This document shows, piece after piece, positions 24,692 through 34,460 of a DNA stretch of 64,000 bases. This stretch comes from Bacteroidaceae bacterium (GTDB taxonomy: Bacteria; Bacteroidota; Bacteroidia; Bacteroidales; Bacteroidaceae): contig JAFUOP010000010.1 in NCBI GenBank assembly GCA_017481875.1, forward strand, positions 1 to 64,000, given 5' to 3'. Numbering within the stretch: position 1 is the first letter of the stretch; every line of letters starts with the position of its first letter. The notes under the pieces are model-generated. The model did no database searches and was not told the origin of the DNA. It was given only the letters and a program-made list of their open reading frames with translations. A program made the translations under genes and the position numbers.

Positions 24692-26323
24692 ATGAAAAAG
24701 ATTCTATTATCGCTTTTATGCGTTGTTGCCACAACGTTGTTTGCCGGCAACATATCACTTATTCCCCAACCGGCGCAGATGACAGTAGGCGAGGGTAGTT
24801 TCATATTCCCCAAGAAGGTGAAGGCTGTAGTGCCTGCCTACGAGGGTGACAGCCTTGTTGCTGTAATCAAGAACTTTGCTCGCGATTTCAAAAAAGCGAC
24901 AAACGTTGCAGTGAAAACTACCAAGAAGAGTGCCGCTGCACAGATTGTCGTATCGTTGGATTCTTCACTTGCGCCCGAGGGCTACACCCTGCAGGTGAAA
25001 AATAATGGAATAGCTATATCGGTGTCAAAGCCCGCAGGCCTCTTTTATGCATTGCAGACACTGAAACAGCTGATGCCGCGCAATGTGATGGCCGTTGTCC
25101 CTTGCGAGGAGATAACCGAGTGGTCTGTTCCTTGTGTGGATATTAAAGACGAGCCCCGCTTTGGCTGGCGCGGCTTTATGCTCGACGAGGGCCGCCATTT
25201 CTATGGCAAAGAGGAGATAAAGAAGATTATCGACCTGATGGCAGCCTACAAGATGAACCGCTTCCATTGGCACCTTACCGAGGACCAGGGCTGGCGCATT
25301 GAGATAAAGAAATATCCCAAACTCACCGAGGTGGGTGCTTGGCGTGGTAGCAAGGTGCTTGGCTGGGGCGATGTGAAGCCCGACGGTGTTCTGTATGGCG
25401 GTTACTATACAAAGAAAGATGCCAAAGAGGTTGTGGAGTATGCCCGTGCGCGTTTTATAGAGATTGTGCCCGAGGTTGATATTCCCGGTCACTCACAGGC
25501 TGCTGTGGCTTCGTATCCCGAGTTCCTTGCCTGCGATCCGGAAAACGAACACGAGGTGTGGTTGTGGCAAGGTGTTTCAAACGACGTGATAAACGTGGCC
25601 AACCCCAAAGCAGTGCAGTTTGCCAAGGATGTTATCGACGAGCTTACCGAGATATTCCCATTCGGATATATCCACCTGGGCGGTGACGAGTGCCCCACAA
25701 CAAAATGGGAGCGCAACAGCGAGTGTCAAGCCTTGCTCAAGGAGATTGGTAGTGAGAAGTACCGCGACTTGCAGATACATTTCTACAAACAACTAAAGGA
25801 CTATGTAGCCACAAAACCCGCCTGCAAGCAGCGCAAACTGATATTCTGGAACGAGGTGCTTCACGGAAACACTGCGCCCCTCGGCAACGACATCACCATT
25901 ATGGCGTGGATTGGTGCCGACGGAGCTGCAAAGGATGCTGCCACACGTGGTATGAACACTATCCTGTCGCCCCAGATTCCCTACTACATCAACCGCCGCC
26001 AATCGAAGTTGGAGAGTGAGCCTCGTTCACAGGGCCACGGTGACGAAACCGTGGAGCGTGTATATAACTACAAGCCTATGAACAATATCCCCACAGAGTT
26101 GCAGTCGCGCTATCTTGGTGTGCAGGCCAACTTCTGGACCGAGTGGGTTGAGGAACCCTCGGTGGTGCAGTATCTTACATTCCCTCGCCTGGCTGCTGTG
26201 GCCGAGGCCGGTTGGACACCGCAGGACCAGCGTAACTATGATTCATTTGTTGAGCGTATGCAGGGCGAGGCTGTTTACTACAACCTTAAAGGTGTAGATT
26301 ACGGCAAGCATATTTTTAAGTAA
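24692..26323 (+). CDS. Beta-N-acetylhexosaminidase, GH20
   Basis: 543 residues. The signal peptide ends TLFAGN. A GH20b-type N-terminal domain (about 20-140) precedes the (beta/alpha)8 catalytic domain beginning PRFGWRGFMLDEGRHF. Catalytic Asp-Glu pair in HLGGDECP (about 327-334); substrate contacts in NRFHWHLTEDQGWRIEI, and the late Trp in QANFWTEW. It removes terminal GlcNAc or GalNAc from glycans, in the periplasm or on the cell surface. There are no SusC/D partners nearby, so it looks like a core enzyme rather than part of a polysaccharide utilisation locus. Confidence 0.93.
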   Translation: MKKILLSLLCVVATTLFAGNISLIPQPAQMTVGEGSFIFPKKVKAVVPAYEGDSLVAVIKNFARDFKKATNVAVKTTKKSAAAQIVVSLDSSLAPEGYTLQVKNNGIAISVSKPAGLFYALQTLKQLMPRNVMAVVPCEEITEWSVPCVDIKDEPRFGWRGFMLDEGRHFYGKEEIKKIIDLMAAYKMNRFHWHLTEDQGWRIEIKKYPKLTEVGAWRGSKVLGWGDVKPDGVLYGGYYTKKDAKEVVEYARARFIEIVPEVDIPGHSQAAVASYPEFLACDPENEHEVWLWQGVSNDVINVANPKAVQFAKDVIDELTEIFPFGYIHLGGDECPTTKWERNSECQALLKEIGSEKYRDLQIHFYKQLKDYVATKPACKQRKLIFWNEVLHGNTAPLGNDITIMAWIGADGAAKDAATRGMNTILSPQIPYYINRRQSKLESEPRSQGHGDETVERVYNYKPMNNIPTELQSRYLGVQANFWTEWVEEPSVVQYLTFPRLAAVAEAGWTPQDQRNYDSFVERMQGEAVYYNLKGVDYGKHIFK

Positions 26324-26340
26324 AGAGTTTAATAACTCTA

Positions 26341-26348
26341 TACTTTTG
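26341..26348 (+). promoter_or_regulatory. -7 element (TACTTTTG) for the AsmA-like gene
   Basis: An exact TAnnTTTG box 18 bp after the hexosaminidase stop codon. It would give a leader of about 120 nt containing the hairpin at 26392-26429. Confidence 0.45.
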
Positions 26349-26391
26349 TGCCCGGCACGGCAATAGATTTGTCTATTTCCAATCTCTTTGA

Positions 26392-26429
26392 CTCGCCTTT
26401 CGTGTTGCATATGCTGCACGAAAGGCGAG
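26392..26429 (+). repeat. 13-bp inverted repeat in the AsmA-like gene leader
   Basis: CTCGCCTTTCGTG (26392-26404) and its exact complement (26417-26429), 12-nt spacer containing GCATATGC. CCGATAACAAT follows instead of a T-tract, so it is not a standard terminator. It may be an mRNA hairpin or a binding site. Confidence 0.6.
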
Positions 26430-26476
26430 CCGATAACAATAGTGATAAAGACCAACAATTTTATTAAAACGTAACA

Positions 26477-29017
26477 ATGAAGAAATTTTTGAAAATTACA
26501 GCCGCTGTAATAGCAGTTATTGTGTTGTTACTTGTTTCCTTGCCTCTTTTGTTTACAGACAAAATAGAGGCACTTATAAAAGAAGAGGGCAACAAGATGC
26601 TTAATGCCAAGTTCGATTTCGAGAGCCTCGACATAAGCCTCATACGCAATTTCCCGCTTGCCTCTGTTACACTTGAAGATTTTTACCTCAAGGGCGCAGG
26701 GGTGTTCGAAAATGACACGCTTGTGGCCGCCGGTGAGCTCACGGCATCGGTAAACCTTATGTCGCTCTTTGGCGACGAGGGCTACGATATACGCGAGATT
26801 CTCATCGACGAAGCCTCGGTAAAAGCAATTGTACTTGCCGACGGCACTGTTAACTGGGATATAATGAAAGCTGCCGAGGAAGAGGAGCTTGCTGCCGAAG
26901 ATACAACAGCCACAGCTCCTTTCCGCATAAAACTGCAAGAGCTTGCAATAAGGGATTTTAATCTTGTTTACGATGACAAGCAGGGTAATATGTATGCCTG
27001 TGTAGAAGGGTTGAATGCTACCTGCTCCGGCGACTTCGGCAGCAGCCGCACAATCCTCTCGCTCGATGCCGAAACCGAGGGCGTTACATTTTCAATGGAG
27101 GGTGTCCCATTCTTGAGCAAGGCTGTTGTTGCTGCAGATATGAAGATTGACGCCGACCTTGAAAACAGCAAATTTACTCTCAACGAGAATACTTTGCAAC
27201 TGAATGCTATTAAAGCAGCAATTGATGGTTGGGTGGCAATGACCAGCGAGGGTATGGATATGGATTTGAAACTTAACAGCAACAAAATCGGTTTCAAGGA
27301 GATTCTTTCGCTCATTCCCGCAATATATTCAAAGGATTTCGAGGGGCTTAGGACCGATGGCAATGCCACGCTCACCGCGTGGGCCAAAGGTAGCTTGCAG
27401 GGCGATAGCATTGTGCCCGCATTCGACCTTGCTTTTGATGTGGAGAATGCAATGTTCCAATACCCCTCGTTACCCGCGGGTGTGAACAATATAAACATTG
27501 CAGCGCAAGTGAACAACCCCGGTGGCTCACCCGACAACACCGTAATAAAGATAAACCCATTTAATTTTGTAATGGCAGGAAACCCCTTCAGTGTTACCGC
27601 CACTATGCAAACACCAATGAGCGACCTTGCCTTTAATGCCGCAGCAAAAGGAAAGCTCGATTTGGGTAAAATAAAGGATATTTATCCATTGGAAGATATG
27701 CAACTCAACGGTGTGGTAAATGCCGATCTTGCAGTAAAGGGCCGTATGTCGCACATTGAGAAGGAACAGTACGAAAAGATTGAAGCAGCGGGCAATGTAC
27801 GCCTGAATGATATGATTCTGACAATGGAGGATATGCCCAATGTTGATATAAAAAAGTCGTTGCTCACATTCACTCCTCGCTATTTGCAGTTGAGCGAAAC
27901 AACCGTGAAGATTGGCGGCAACGATGTTACCGTGGATAGCCGATTCGAGAATTATATGGCATATGCACTTAAAGATGGCACACTAAAAGGTACACTTAAT
28001 GTTAAGAGCAACCACTTTAACCTTAACGACTTTATGACACCTACCGACACTGCTGCCACGGCACCCGCCGAGGATTCTGCCACAGCAGACACTGTTGCCA
28101 CAGGCGTAATCAAAGTGCCCGACAATATAGATTTTCGTATGCAGGCAGCCTTCAGGGAGGTGCTTCTCGACAATATGAAACTGAAGAACGTTAATGGCCT
28201 TCTCGTGGTTAAAAACAGCAAGGTGGATATGCAGAACCTGTCGCTTAATACTATGGGTGGCGACGTTGTTGTTAATGGCTACTATTATACACCTGTCGAT
28301 GCACAACCCGTCTTTAATGGTGGTTTCAAACTGAGTAACATAGGCTTTGCGCAGGCTTATGAGGAGCTGAATGTGGTACGTAACCTTGCGCCAATTTTCA
28401 GCGGTCTTACTGGCGATTTCTCCGGTAATGTAAATATAGATGCAAAGCTCGACGATACAATGAGCCCGGTGCTCTCCACGCTCACAGGTAGCGGTGCGTT
28501 ATCTACAAAGGATTTAAGCCTGAACAATGTGGGTGTTATACAAACAGTGGCCGATATTGTGCAGAAACCCTCTTTAAAGGATACAAGGGTGAAGGATATG
28601 AATATTGAATTTACCATAAAAGATGGCAGAGTAAATACAAGGCCCTTTGATATAAAACTTGGCGACTATAAAATGAATCTGTCGGGCAGCACAGGTCTGG
28701 ACCAGACCATCGACTACAAAGGTGAGATAACAATTCCCACATCTGTTGGTAAACTCTCTAAACTCGGAACTGTGGATATGAACATCAAGGGTACATTCAC
28801 ATCGCCCAAGGTGAGTATAGATATGGCTTCGCTTGCTAAAAAAGCAGCTGCAGGTGTTGCAGAAAATGCACTTAACAAGTTGCTTGGTGGCAGCATCTCT
28901 AAAACAGGAGAGGGAGAGACAGCTGATAGCACTGCAACCACAACACCGGCTTCAAAAGCGGAGGTTGCTAACAAGCTCATAAACGGTGCTTTGGATTTGT
29001 TTAAGAAAAAGAAATAA
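26477..29017 (+). CDS. AsmA family envelope protein
   Basis: 846 residues. One N-terminal membrane helix (LKITAAVIAVIVLLLVSLPLLF) anchors a long periplasmic part of short beta-strands. The start block KEEGNKMLNAKFDFESLDISLIRNFP is the AsmA N-terminal signature, and the region from about residue 600 (LTGDFSGNVNIDAKLDD, then LTGSGALSTKDL) is the AsmA-like C-terminal domain. Members are thought to act as lipid-conducting bridges or in outer-membrane assembly; the exact substrate here is unknown. It ends in a Ser/Thr/Ala-rich linker and a Lys tail. Confidence 0.85.
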   Translation: MKKFLKITAAVIAVIVLLLVSLPLLFTDKIEALIKEEGNKMLNAKFDFESLDISLIRNFPLASVTLEDFYLKGAGVFENDTLVAAGELTASVNLMSLFGDEGYDIREILIDEASVKAIVLADGTVNWDIMKAAEEEELAAEDTTATAPFRIKLQELAIRDFNLVYDDKQGNMYACVEGLNATCSGDFGSSRTILSLDAETEGVTFSMEGVPFLSKAVVAADMKIDADLENSKFTLNENTLQLNAIKAAIDGWVAMTSEGMDMDLKLNSNKIGFKEILSLIPAIYSKDFEGLRTDGNATLTAWAKGSLQGDSIVPAFDLAFDVENAMFQYPSLPAGVNNINIAAQVNNPGGSPDNTVIKINPFNFVMAGNPFSVTATMQTPMSDLAFNAAAKGKLDLGKIKDIYPLEDMQLNGVVNADLAVKGRMSHIEKEQYEKIEAAGNVRLNDMILTMEDMPNVDIKKSLLTFTPRYLQLSETTVKIGGNDVTVDSRFENYMAYALKDGTLKGTLNVKSNHFNLNDFMTPTDTAATAPAEDSATADTVATGVIKVPDNIDFRMQAAFREVLLDNMKLKNVNGLLVVKNSKVDMQNLSLNTMGGDVVVNGYYYTPVDAQPVFNGGFKLSNIGFAQAYEELNVVRNLAPIFSGLTGDFSGNVNIDAKLDDTMSPVLSTLTGSGALSTKDLSLNNVGVIQTVADIVQKPSLKDTRVKDMNIEFTIKDGRVNTRPFDIKLGDYKMNLSGSTGLDQTIDYKGEITIPTSVGKLSKLGTVDMNIKGTFTSPKVSIDMASLAKKAAAGVAENALNKLLGGSISKTGEGETADSTATTTPASKAEVANKLINGALDLFKKKK

Positions 29018-29062
29018 AAATACTTGGGCTGAACAAATATTTGTGCCAAGGTACTTTTTTAA

Positions 29063-29097
29063 AAGCCTCCGTCCAAAACTGACGGAGGCTTCTTTTT
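29063..29097 (+). terminator. Terminator of the AsmA-like gene
   Basis: 11-bp stem AAGCCTCCGTC/GACGGAGGCTT, 7-nt loop, then CTTTTTG. Confidence 0.85.
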
Positions 29098-29244
29098 GTA
29101 AAACGGACTTTTGGATTCCCTTTTTATTCATATTTTTAGGAAGCGTTTAAATGTTTTTTGGAAATTTATACAGTAGCTTAATATTTGATGTGCGGAATCT
29201 ATGTGCGGAATCTTTCTATAAACGCTTTTCTTAATTGTAAAATA

Positions 29245-29276
29245 TTGATATTTTTTAGAATACATTATTATCTTTG
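29245..29276 (+). promoter_or_regulatory. Promoter of the TIR-TM-FISUMP gene
   Basis: TTG (29245-29247), 21 bp, TATCTTTG (29269-29276). The ATG at 29295 is only 18 bp after the box, so the 5' leader would be roughly 10-15 nt. Confidence 0.6.
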
Positions 29277-29294
29277 CAAAATAATGTGCACAAT

Positions 29295-30989
29295 ATGAAT
29301 AAGAAAAATAAATACGATGTTTTTATAAGTTATTCTCGCAAGGATTATGTATTTGAGAATAGAGATATAATTCCAAAGAACAATATATCGAGAATAAAAG
29401 AGACTTTAACCAATGCCGGCATAAGTTATTGGTTTGATGAAGAATGCATTAATTACGGTGAGGATTTTATTAACAAAGTTGTAAATAATATTAAATCCTC
29501 CAAAATATTCATTTTCTTATCAACGGAGAATGCAAATAAGTCCACATGGACTCGAAAAGAAATTTGCTGTGCCGATGAATTTAAAAAAATAATTATTCCT
29601 GTCAGAATTGATGCTACTCCGTACGATGAACGGATAATGTTCAGAATATCTGACCTCAATTATATAGAATATTATAAAGATCCCGATAAAGCTCTTGTAG
29701 ATTTGGCTGATACCATAAATAAGTATTTAGAAGAAATTGAGGAGAAGGAAAAACGCGAATTAGAGGAAGAGGAAAGAAGAAAAGAAATTGAGCGTGAAAA
29801 GGCCGAGAAGTTAAGACAGCAAAAAGAAGAGGAAGAAAAACGCAAGAAGGACGAGGAGCAACAGACCATTGTGAAAATGCAAAGGAAATGTATGACATTG
29901 CACAATGTGGAGTCGCGTTTGGAACTTGGCCGTCAAGAGCTATTGGTAGAGATAGGATTGATAAATGATGTAAAACTGCGCGAAGAATTAAGAGAAAAAA
30001 TTATTAATGGTGGCCCTATTCACCAGAAATATCAGCAGAAATTTCGTGAATTAACTGAAAAGAGTAATATTCCTAAGAAGTTGATTAGAGAAATAAACGA
30101 CCTGCGTTCTCAAATAGAAGAAAAGAAGAAAACCACTTGGAGTATTAACAAGCATTTTTTAATAACAATCTGTTTTGTTTTGTTTGTGGTAGGTCTGTTT
30201 TGTGGTATTATAGTTGGCGGTAAATCGCATAAAAAATTCGAAATTAAGTATATATCGGTATTAGAGGATAGTGTCTCAGTCTATAAGGGAAAGCTTAATA
30301 GCATTATTAAGTTGCATTCTTCCGATTCTGTGAAGTTTGTACGAAAGTTGTCTTTAGTAAAAGATAGTGTTTTAATATATAAGAATGAGGCCCGCAAGCA
30401 ATTGGGAATAGCTACAACTAAAGTGGTTGATTTAGGCCTTTCCGTTAAATGGGCCGGCTGGAACATAGGTGCCACAGCCCCCGAAGAGTACGGCGACTAC
30501 TATGCTTGGGGTGAAACAACCACAAAGAGCGACTACTCTTGGAGTACATATATATGGTGCAAAGGAAATGATAGTACAATGACAAAATATTGCACCAATA
30601 GTAAGTATGGAACAATGGATAAGAGAACTATTCTTGAACCCTCCGACGACGTAGCCTACGTGAAATGGGGTGGCTCTTGGCGTATGCCCACCAATGCAGA
30701 ACAAGATGAGCTGTGTGAAAAATGTGAATGGGAATGGACTGCGCTTAATGGCGTGAAAGGTTACAAAGTAACCGGCCCTAGTGGCAATAGCATCTTCTTA
30801 CCTGCAGCGGGCTTCCGCAACAATACAGGGCTTTATCGGAAAGGGGTGGAAGGCGTTTGTTGGTCGAGTTCGTTGTATCGCTCCACCAACTCCAAAGGTT
30901 ACGTATTGTTTTTAGATAGTACTTGTTATAATGATAACCACATCTCTAACCGTTGCAATGGCCGCACGGTGCGCCCGGTGTGTAAATAA
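29295..30989 (+). CDS. TIR-coiled coil-transmembrane-FISUMP protein
   Basis: 564 residues. Residues 6-140 form a TIR_2-type domain: KYDVFISYSRKD, KIFIFLSTENA, and STWTRKEI, where Glu 89 sits at the position of the NADase Glu of catalytic TIRs. Residues 144-190 are a Glu/Lys/Arg coiled coil, and 191-285 are more helix. One membrane helix spans about 287-309. Residues 310-375 are helical, and 377-564 (VVDLGLSVKWAGWNIG ... NRCNGRTVRPVCK) are a FISUMP-type (Fibrobacter succinogenes major paralogous) domain, seen otherwise in exported proteins. The N-terminal part is AT-rich, while the FISUMP part is visibly richer in GC. The ATG at 29295 is chosen because a TTG at 29274 lies inside the promoter. 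Its neighbours are housekeeping genes. Function unknown; a sensor with a TIR output is an inference. Confidence 0.8.
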   Translation: MNKKNKYDVFISYSRKDYVFENRDIIPKNNISRIKETLTNAGISYWFDEECINYGEDFINKVVNNIKSSKIFIFLSTENANKSTWTRKEICCADEFKKIIIPVRIDATPYDERIMFRISDLNYIEYYKDPDKALVDLADTINKYLEEIEEKEKRELEEEERRKEIEREKAEKLRQQKEEEEKRKKDEEQQTIVKMQRKCMTLHNVESRLELGRQELLVEIGLINDVKLREELREKIINGGPIHQKYQQKFRELTEKSNIPKKLIREINDLRSQIEEKKKTTWSINKHFLITICFVLFVVGLFCGIIVGGKSHKKFEIKYISVLEDSVSVYKGKLNSIIKLHSSDSVKFVRKLSLVKDSVLIYKNEARKQLGIATTKVVDLGLSVKWAGWNIGATAPEEYGDYYAWGETTTKSDYSWSTYIWCKGNDSTMTKYCTNSKYGTMDKRTILEPSDDVAYVKWGGSWRMPTNAEQDELCEKCEWEWTALNGVKGYKVTGPSGNSIFLPAAGFRNNTGLYRKGVEGVCWSSSLYRSTNSKGYVLFLDSTCYNDNHISNRCNGRTVRPVCK

Positions 30990-31627
30990 CAAAGTACGCT
31001 TTCACATATTCGCCCAAAAATATTGTTTTTCACGCAAAGTATCGGAAATATTGGGTGCACTTTCTTGGGTGCTGCAATTGAAATAAAATAGCTCCGTGAA
31101 AACAATGTTTACGATAAGAAATTTATTTACATAATAAATTCTTTACTTTTGCGCAAATTCTTTTCCGTGCATTGTTCCCGGCTGTTGATGTTGCTTGCTG
31201 TTATGCATAATTATTGAATTCTTATTATAATGTATTTGTAAGTAATGCGTTTGTAATTTAAAAGATAGGTTGCAGTTGTAAAAGTGTATTCTTGTTCAAT
31301 ACCCGTGCCTGGCTGCTTTGTTTTTGCAATCATTTTATAAATCACACATTAAGATTGCAACCCTTTTTACCTGTTACTTTTTTGTTGAAATTAATTTACA
31401 ATAGTATTGCTTTGGTTATTTCCTGCTTTCATTCTCTCTTTTACCGGTTTCGGCAAAAAAGCGTTATGCGGCTACTGTTGTTTTGCCCATAACTGCTCAA
31501 ATCTTTAACTTTTACGTCTGTTATTATAATATAAATATTAAATTTTATTTGTATCTTCGCGCAAAATTACGCGGGCGTGCACAAGAAACGCACTTGCGTT
31601 CAAGAAAAGAGAAAAGCAAAACAAGAT
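30990..31627. other. Long intergenic region before lepA (638 bp)
   Basis: AT-rich and without a convincing reading frame. It holds a perfect -7 box (31144-31151) too far from lepA to be an ordinary promoter, a distant inverted pair GGTTGCA (31268-31274) / TGCAACC (31356-31362), and a TATCTTCG near-match at 31552-31559, 69 bp before the lepA ATG, which may be the lepA promoter. An unrecognised small RNA is possible; nothing more can be supported. Confidence 0.4.
31144..31151 (+). promoter_or_regulatory. Orphan -7 element (TACTTTTG)
   Basis: An exact TAnnTTTG match, followed by G/C-containing sequence, 477 bp upstream of lepA. No -33 TTTG at the right spacing. Confidence 0.35.
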
Positions 31628-33409
31628 ATGGAAAAAATTAGGAATTTTTGCATTATAGCACATATAGACCACGGTAAATCAACCTTGGCCGACCGCTTGT
31701 TGGAAACAACCAAGACTATAAACATTACCGAGGGACAGATGCTCGATAATATGGACCTGGAGAAGGAGCGCGGTATCACCATTAAGAGCCACGCTATTCA
31801 AATGGAGTATATGTATGAGGGTGAGAAATACACGCTTAACCTCATTGACACTCCGGGGCACGTCGATTTTTCGTACGAGGTGTCGCGCTCAATTGCTGCT
31901 TGCGAGGGTGCTTTGCTGGTGGTAGATGCCACACAGGGTGTGCAAGCACAGACAATCTCAAACCTTTATATGGCTGTGGACCAGGGGCTGGAGATTATCC
32001 CCGTGATTAACAAGTGCGACATGATTAACGCAATGCCCGAGGAGGTGAAAGATGAGATTGTCGATTTGATAGGTTGCGACCGCGACGAGATTATTGAGGC
32101 AAGCGGAAAGACCGGTATGGGCGTGGAGGAGATTCTGCGTGCGGTGGTGGAGCGAATTCCGGCTCCCGCGGGCGACGAAGAAGCTCCTTTGCAGGCACTC
32201 ATCTTCGACTCTGTGTTTAATTCGTTCCGTGGTATCATTGCATATTTTAAGATTACAAACGGTGTGTTGCGCAAGGGCGACAAAGTGAAGTTCTTCAACA
32301 CGGGCAAGGAGTACGATGCCGACGAGATTGGTGTTTTGAAGATGGATCTATCGCCACGTCAGGAGTTGCGCACCGGAGATGTAGGCTACATTATTTCGGG
32401 TATAAAGACATCGCGTGAGGTGAAGGTGGGCGACACCATTACTCACATTGCAAGGCCCTGCACGGCTGCTATTGCCGGCTTTGAAGAGGTGAAGCCTATG
32501 GTGTTTGCCGGTGTATATCCCATTGAGGCCGAGGATTACGAGGACCTGCGTGCATCACTCGAAAAATTGCAGTTGAACGATGCGTCGCTCACATTCAGCC
32601 CCGAATCGTCGGCGGCATTAGGCTTTGGTTTCCGTTGCGGTTTCTTGGGCCTGTTGCACATGGAGATTGTTCAAGAACGCTTGGACCGTGAGTTTGATAT
32701 GAGTGTTATTACAACAGTGCCCAATGTGTCGTATATGGTATATGACAAGCAAGGAACTGCACAGGAGGTGCATAACCCCGGTGGTATGCCCGACCAAACA
32801 CTGATTGACCACATTGAGGAGCCTTACATAAATGCAAGCATAATCACACGTGCCGAGTACATAGGCCCTATTATGACTTTGTGCTTGTCGAAGCGTGGTG
32901 AATTGCAGAAGCAGGAGTTTATTACCGGTAACCGTGTGGATATACGTTTCTTGTTGCCGCTTGGAGAAATTGTGATAGATTTTTATGATAAACTAAAGAG
33001 TATTTCAAAGGGCTATGCTTCGTTCGACTATCACCCTGCAGGTTTCCGCACATCGAAGCTCATTAAACTCGATATACTTTTGAACGGTGAGCCGGTAGAT
33101 GCTCTTTCCACACTTACCCACGTAGATAATGCATACGGGCTTGGCCGTCAGATGTGCGAAAAACTGCGCGACCTTATCCCTCGCCAGCAGTTCGACATTG
33201 CTCTGCAGGCTGCAATAGGTACAAAGATTATTGCTCGCGAGACAATTAAACAGGTGCGCAAGGACGTAACAGCAAAGTGCTACGGTGGAGACGTGTCGCG
33301 TAAACGTAAATTGCTCGAAAAACAGAAAAAGGGCAAAAAGCGTATGAAGCAAATTGGTAATGTGGAGGTGCCGCAGAAAGCCTTCCTTGCCGTTCTGAAA
33401 CTCGACTAA
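31628..33409 (+). CDS. lepA: Elongation factor 4
   Basis: 593 residues. G1 motif AHIDHGKST near the N-terminus, G2/G3 with [10 protein letters not shown] and [11 protein letters not shown]4 NKCD. The LepA-specific C-terminal domain lies in the last ~110 residues, ending with [19 protein letters not shown]. LepA is a ribosome-binding GTPase (back-translocase/biogenesis role). The ATG at 31628 gives the standard [14 protein letters not shown] start; an earlier in-frame GTG would add 17 charged residues not seen in the family. Confidence 0.97.
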   Translation: MEKIRNFCIIAHIDHGKSTLADRLLETTKTINITEGQMLDNMDLEKERGITIKSHAIQMEYMYEGEKYTLNLIDTPGHVDFSYEVSRSIAACEGALLVVDATQGVQAQTISNLYMAVDQGLEIIPVINKCDMINAMPEEVKDEIVDLIGCDRDEIIEASGKTGMGVEEILRAVVERIPAPAGDEEAPLQALIFDSVFNSFRGIIAYFKITNGVLRKGDKVKFFNTGKEYDADEIGVLKMDLSPRQELRTGDVGYIISGIKTSREVKVGDTITHIARPCTAAIAGFEEVKPMVFAGVYPIEAEDYEDLRASLEKLQLNDASLTFSPESSAALGFGFRCGFLGLLHMEIVQERLDREFDMSVITTVPNVSYMVYDKQGTAQEVHNPGGMPDQTLIDHIEEPYINASIITRAEYIGPIMTLCLSKRGELQKQEFITGNRVDIRFLLPLGEIVIDFYDKLKSISKGYASFDYHPAGFRTSKLIKLDILLNGEPVDALSTLTHVDNAYGLGRQMCEKLRDLIPRQQFDIALQAAIGTKIIARETIKQVRKDVTAKCYGGDVSRKRKLLEKQKKGKKRMKQIGNVEVPQKAFLAVLKLD

Positions 33410-33500
33410 AAGCATTTCTGCAGTCGGATATAGTAATAATTGCTGCGAAGATATATGGCATAAACGGAACAATCGGTAGCAGCACAAAAAGAATAAGAAT

Positions 33501-34454
33501 ATGGGAATATTCAGTTTTTTTTCAAAAGAGAAAAAAGAGGTTCTTGACAAGGGATTGTCCAAGACCAAAGAGAGCGTGTTTGGCAAAATTGCCCGCGCAA
33601 TAGTAGGAAAAACCGAAATAGACGACGAGGTGCTAGACAACCTCGAAGAGGTGCTTATAACATCGGACGTGGGTGTGGAAACCACACTTAAAATTGTAGA
33701 GCGTGTGCAGGCACGTGCAGCACGCGACAAGTACATGGGCACAGCCGAGCTCAATGCCCTGTTGAAAGACGAGGTGGCAGCTCTTCTTATGGAGAATAAT
33801 ACCGAGGATAACGGCTCGTTCGATTTCCCCACAACACCCGGGCAACCCTATGTGATAATGGTTGTAGGTGTGAACGGCGTGGGAAAAACAACTACCATTG
33901 GTAAACTGGCGCACCAATTCAAAAAGGCTGGTAAGAAGGTGTATCTTGGTGCTGCCGACACATTCCGCGCGGCTGCTGTAGAGCAACTTGTGGAGTGGGG
34001 GCACCGTGCCGATGTTCCTGTTATAAAGCAGGGAATGGGTAGCGACCCCGCATCGGTGGCTTTTGACACGCTGTCGTCGGCTGTGGCAAACGGTGCCGAC
34101 GTGGTAATAATTGACACTGCCGGTCGCTTGCACAATAAGGTGGGCCTTATGAACGAGCTTACAAAAATAAAGAACGTGATGAAGAAAATATTGCCCGATG
34201 CGCCCAACGACGTACTTCTTGTGCTCGACGGCTCCACAGGGCAGAATGCTTTTGAACAGGCAAAGCAGTTTACAAAGGCTACAGAAGTGAGTTCATTGGC
34301 AATAACCAAGCTCGATGGTACAGCAAAGGGAGGTGTGGTCATTGGCATAAGCGACCAATTTAAAATTCCTGTAAAATACATCGGCTTGGGCGAGGGTATA
34401 GACCACTTGCAAATTTTTAACAGAGCAGAATTCGTGGATTCTCTTTTCGGATAA
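33501..34454 (+). CDS. ftsY: Signal recognition particle receptor FtsY
   Basis: 317 residues. An N domain (about 10-90) precedes the SRP-type GTPase domain: G1 GVNGVGKTTTIGKLA, DTFRAAAVEQL, G3 DTAGR, G4 TKLDGTAKGG, and GLGEGIDHLQIF at the end. The long acidic A domain of proteobacterial FtsY is absent, which is normal for Bacteroidetes. It docks ribosome-SRP complexes at the inner membrane. 91 bp after lepA and 6 bp before rimO. Confidence 0.96.
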   Translation: MGIFSFFSKEKKEVLDKGLSKTKESVFGKIARAIVGKTEIDDEVLDNLEEVLITSDVGVETTLKIVERVQARAARDKYMGTAELNALLKDEVAALLMENNTEDNGSFDFPTTPGQPYVIMVVGVNGVGKTTTIGKLAHQFKKAGKKVYLGAADTFRAAAVEQLVEWGHRADVPVIKQGMGSDPASVAFDTLSSAVANGADVVIIDTAGRLHNKVGLMNELTKIKNVMKKILPDAPNDVLLVLDGSTGQNAFEQAKQFTKATEVSSLAITKLDGTAKGGVVIGISDQFKIPVKYIGLGEGIDHLQIFNRAEFVDSLFG

Positions 34455-34460
34455 GATAGA

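Noticed and set aside
29274..29294. A TTG start giving a TIR protein seven residues longer
   Set aside because: The TTG is part of the TATCTTTG -7 box, and the ATG at 29295 begins right at the conserved KYDVFISYS block.
29018..31627. A multi-gene defence island around the TIR gene
   Set aside because: Both neighbours are core genes, and no other defence-type gene, integrase or tRNA-linked insertion is present.
33005..33832. A 275-codon frame antisense to lepA and ftsY
   Set aside because: Crosses two well-supported genes and has low-complexity Ser/Phe-rich sequence without a motif.
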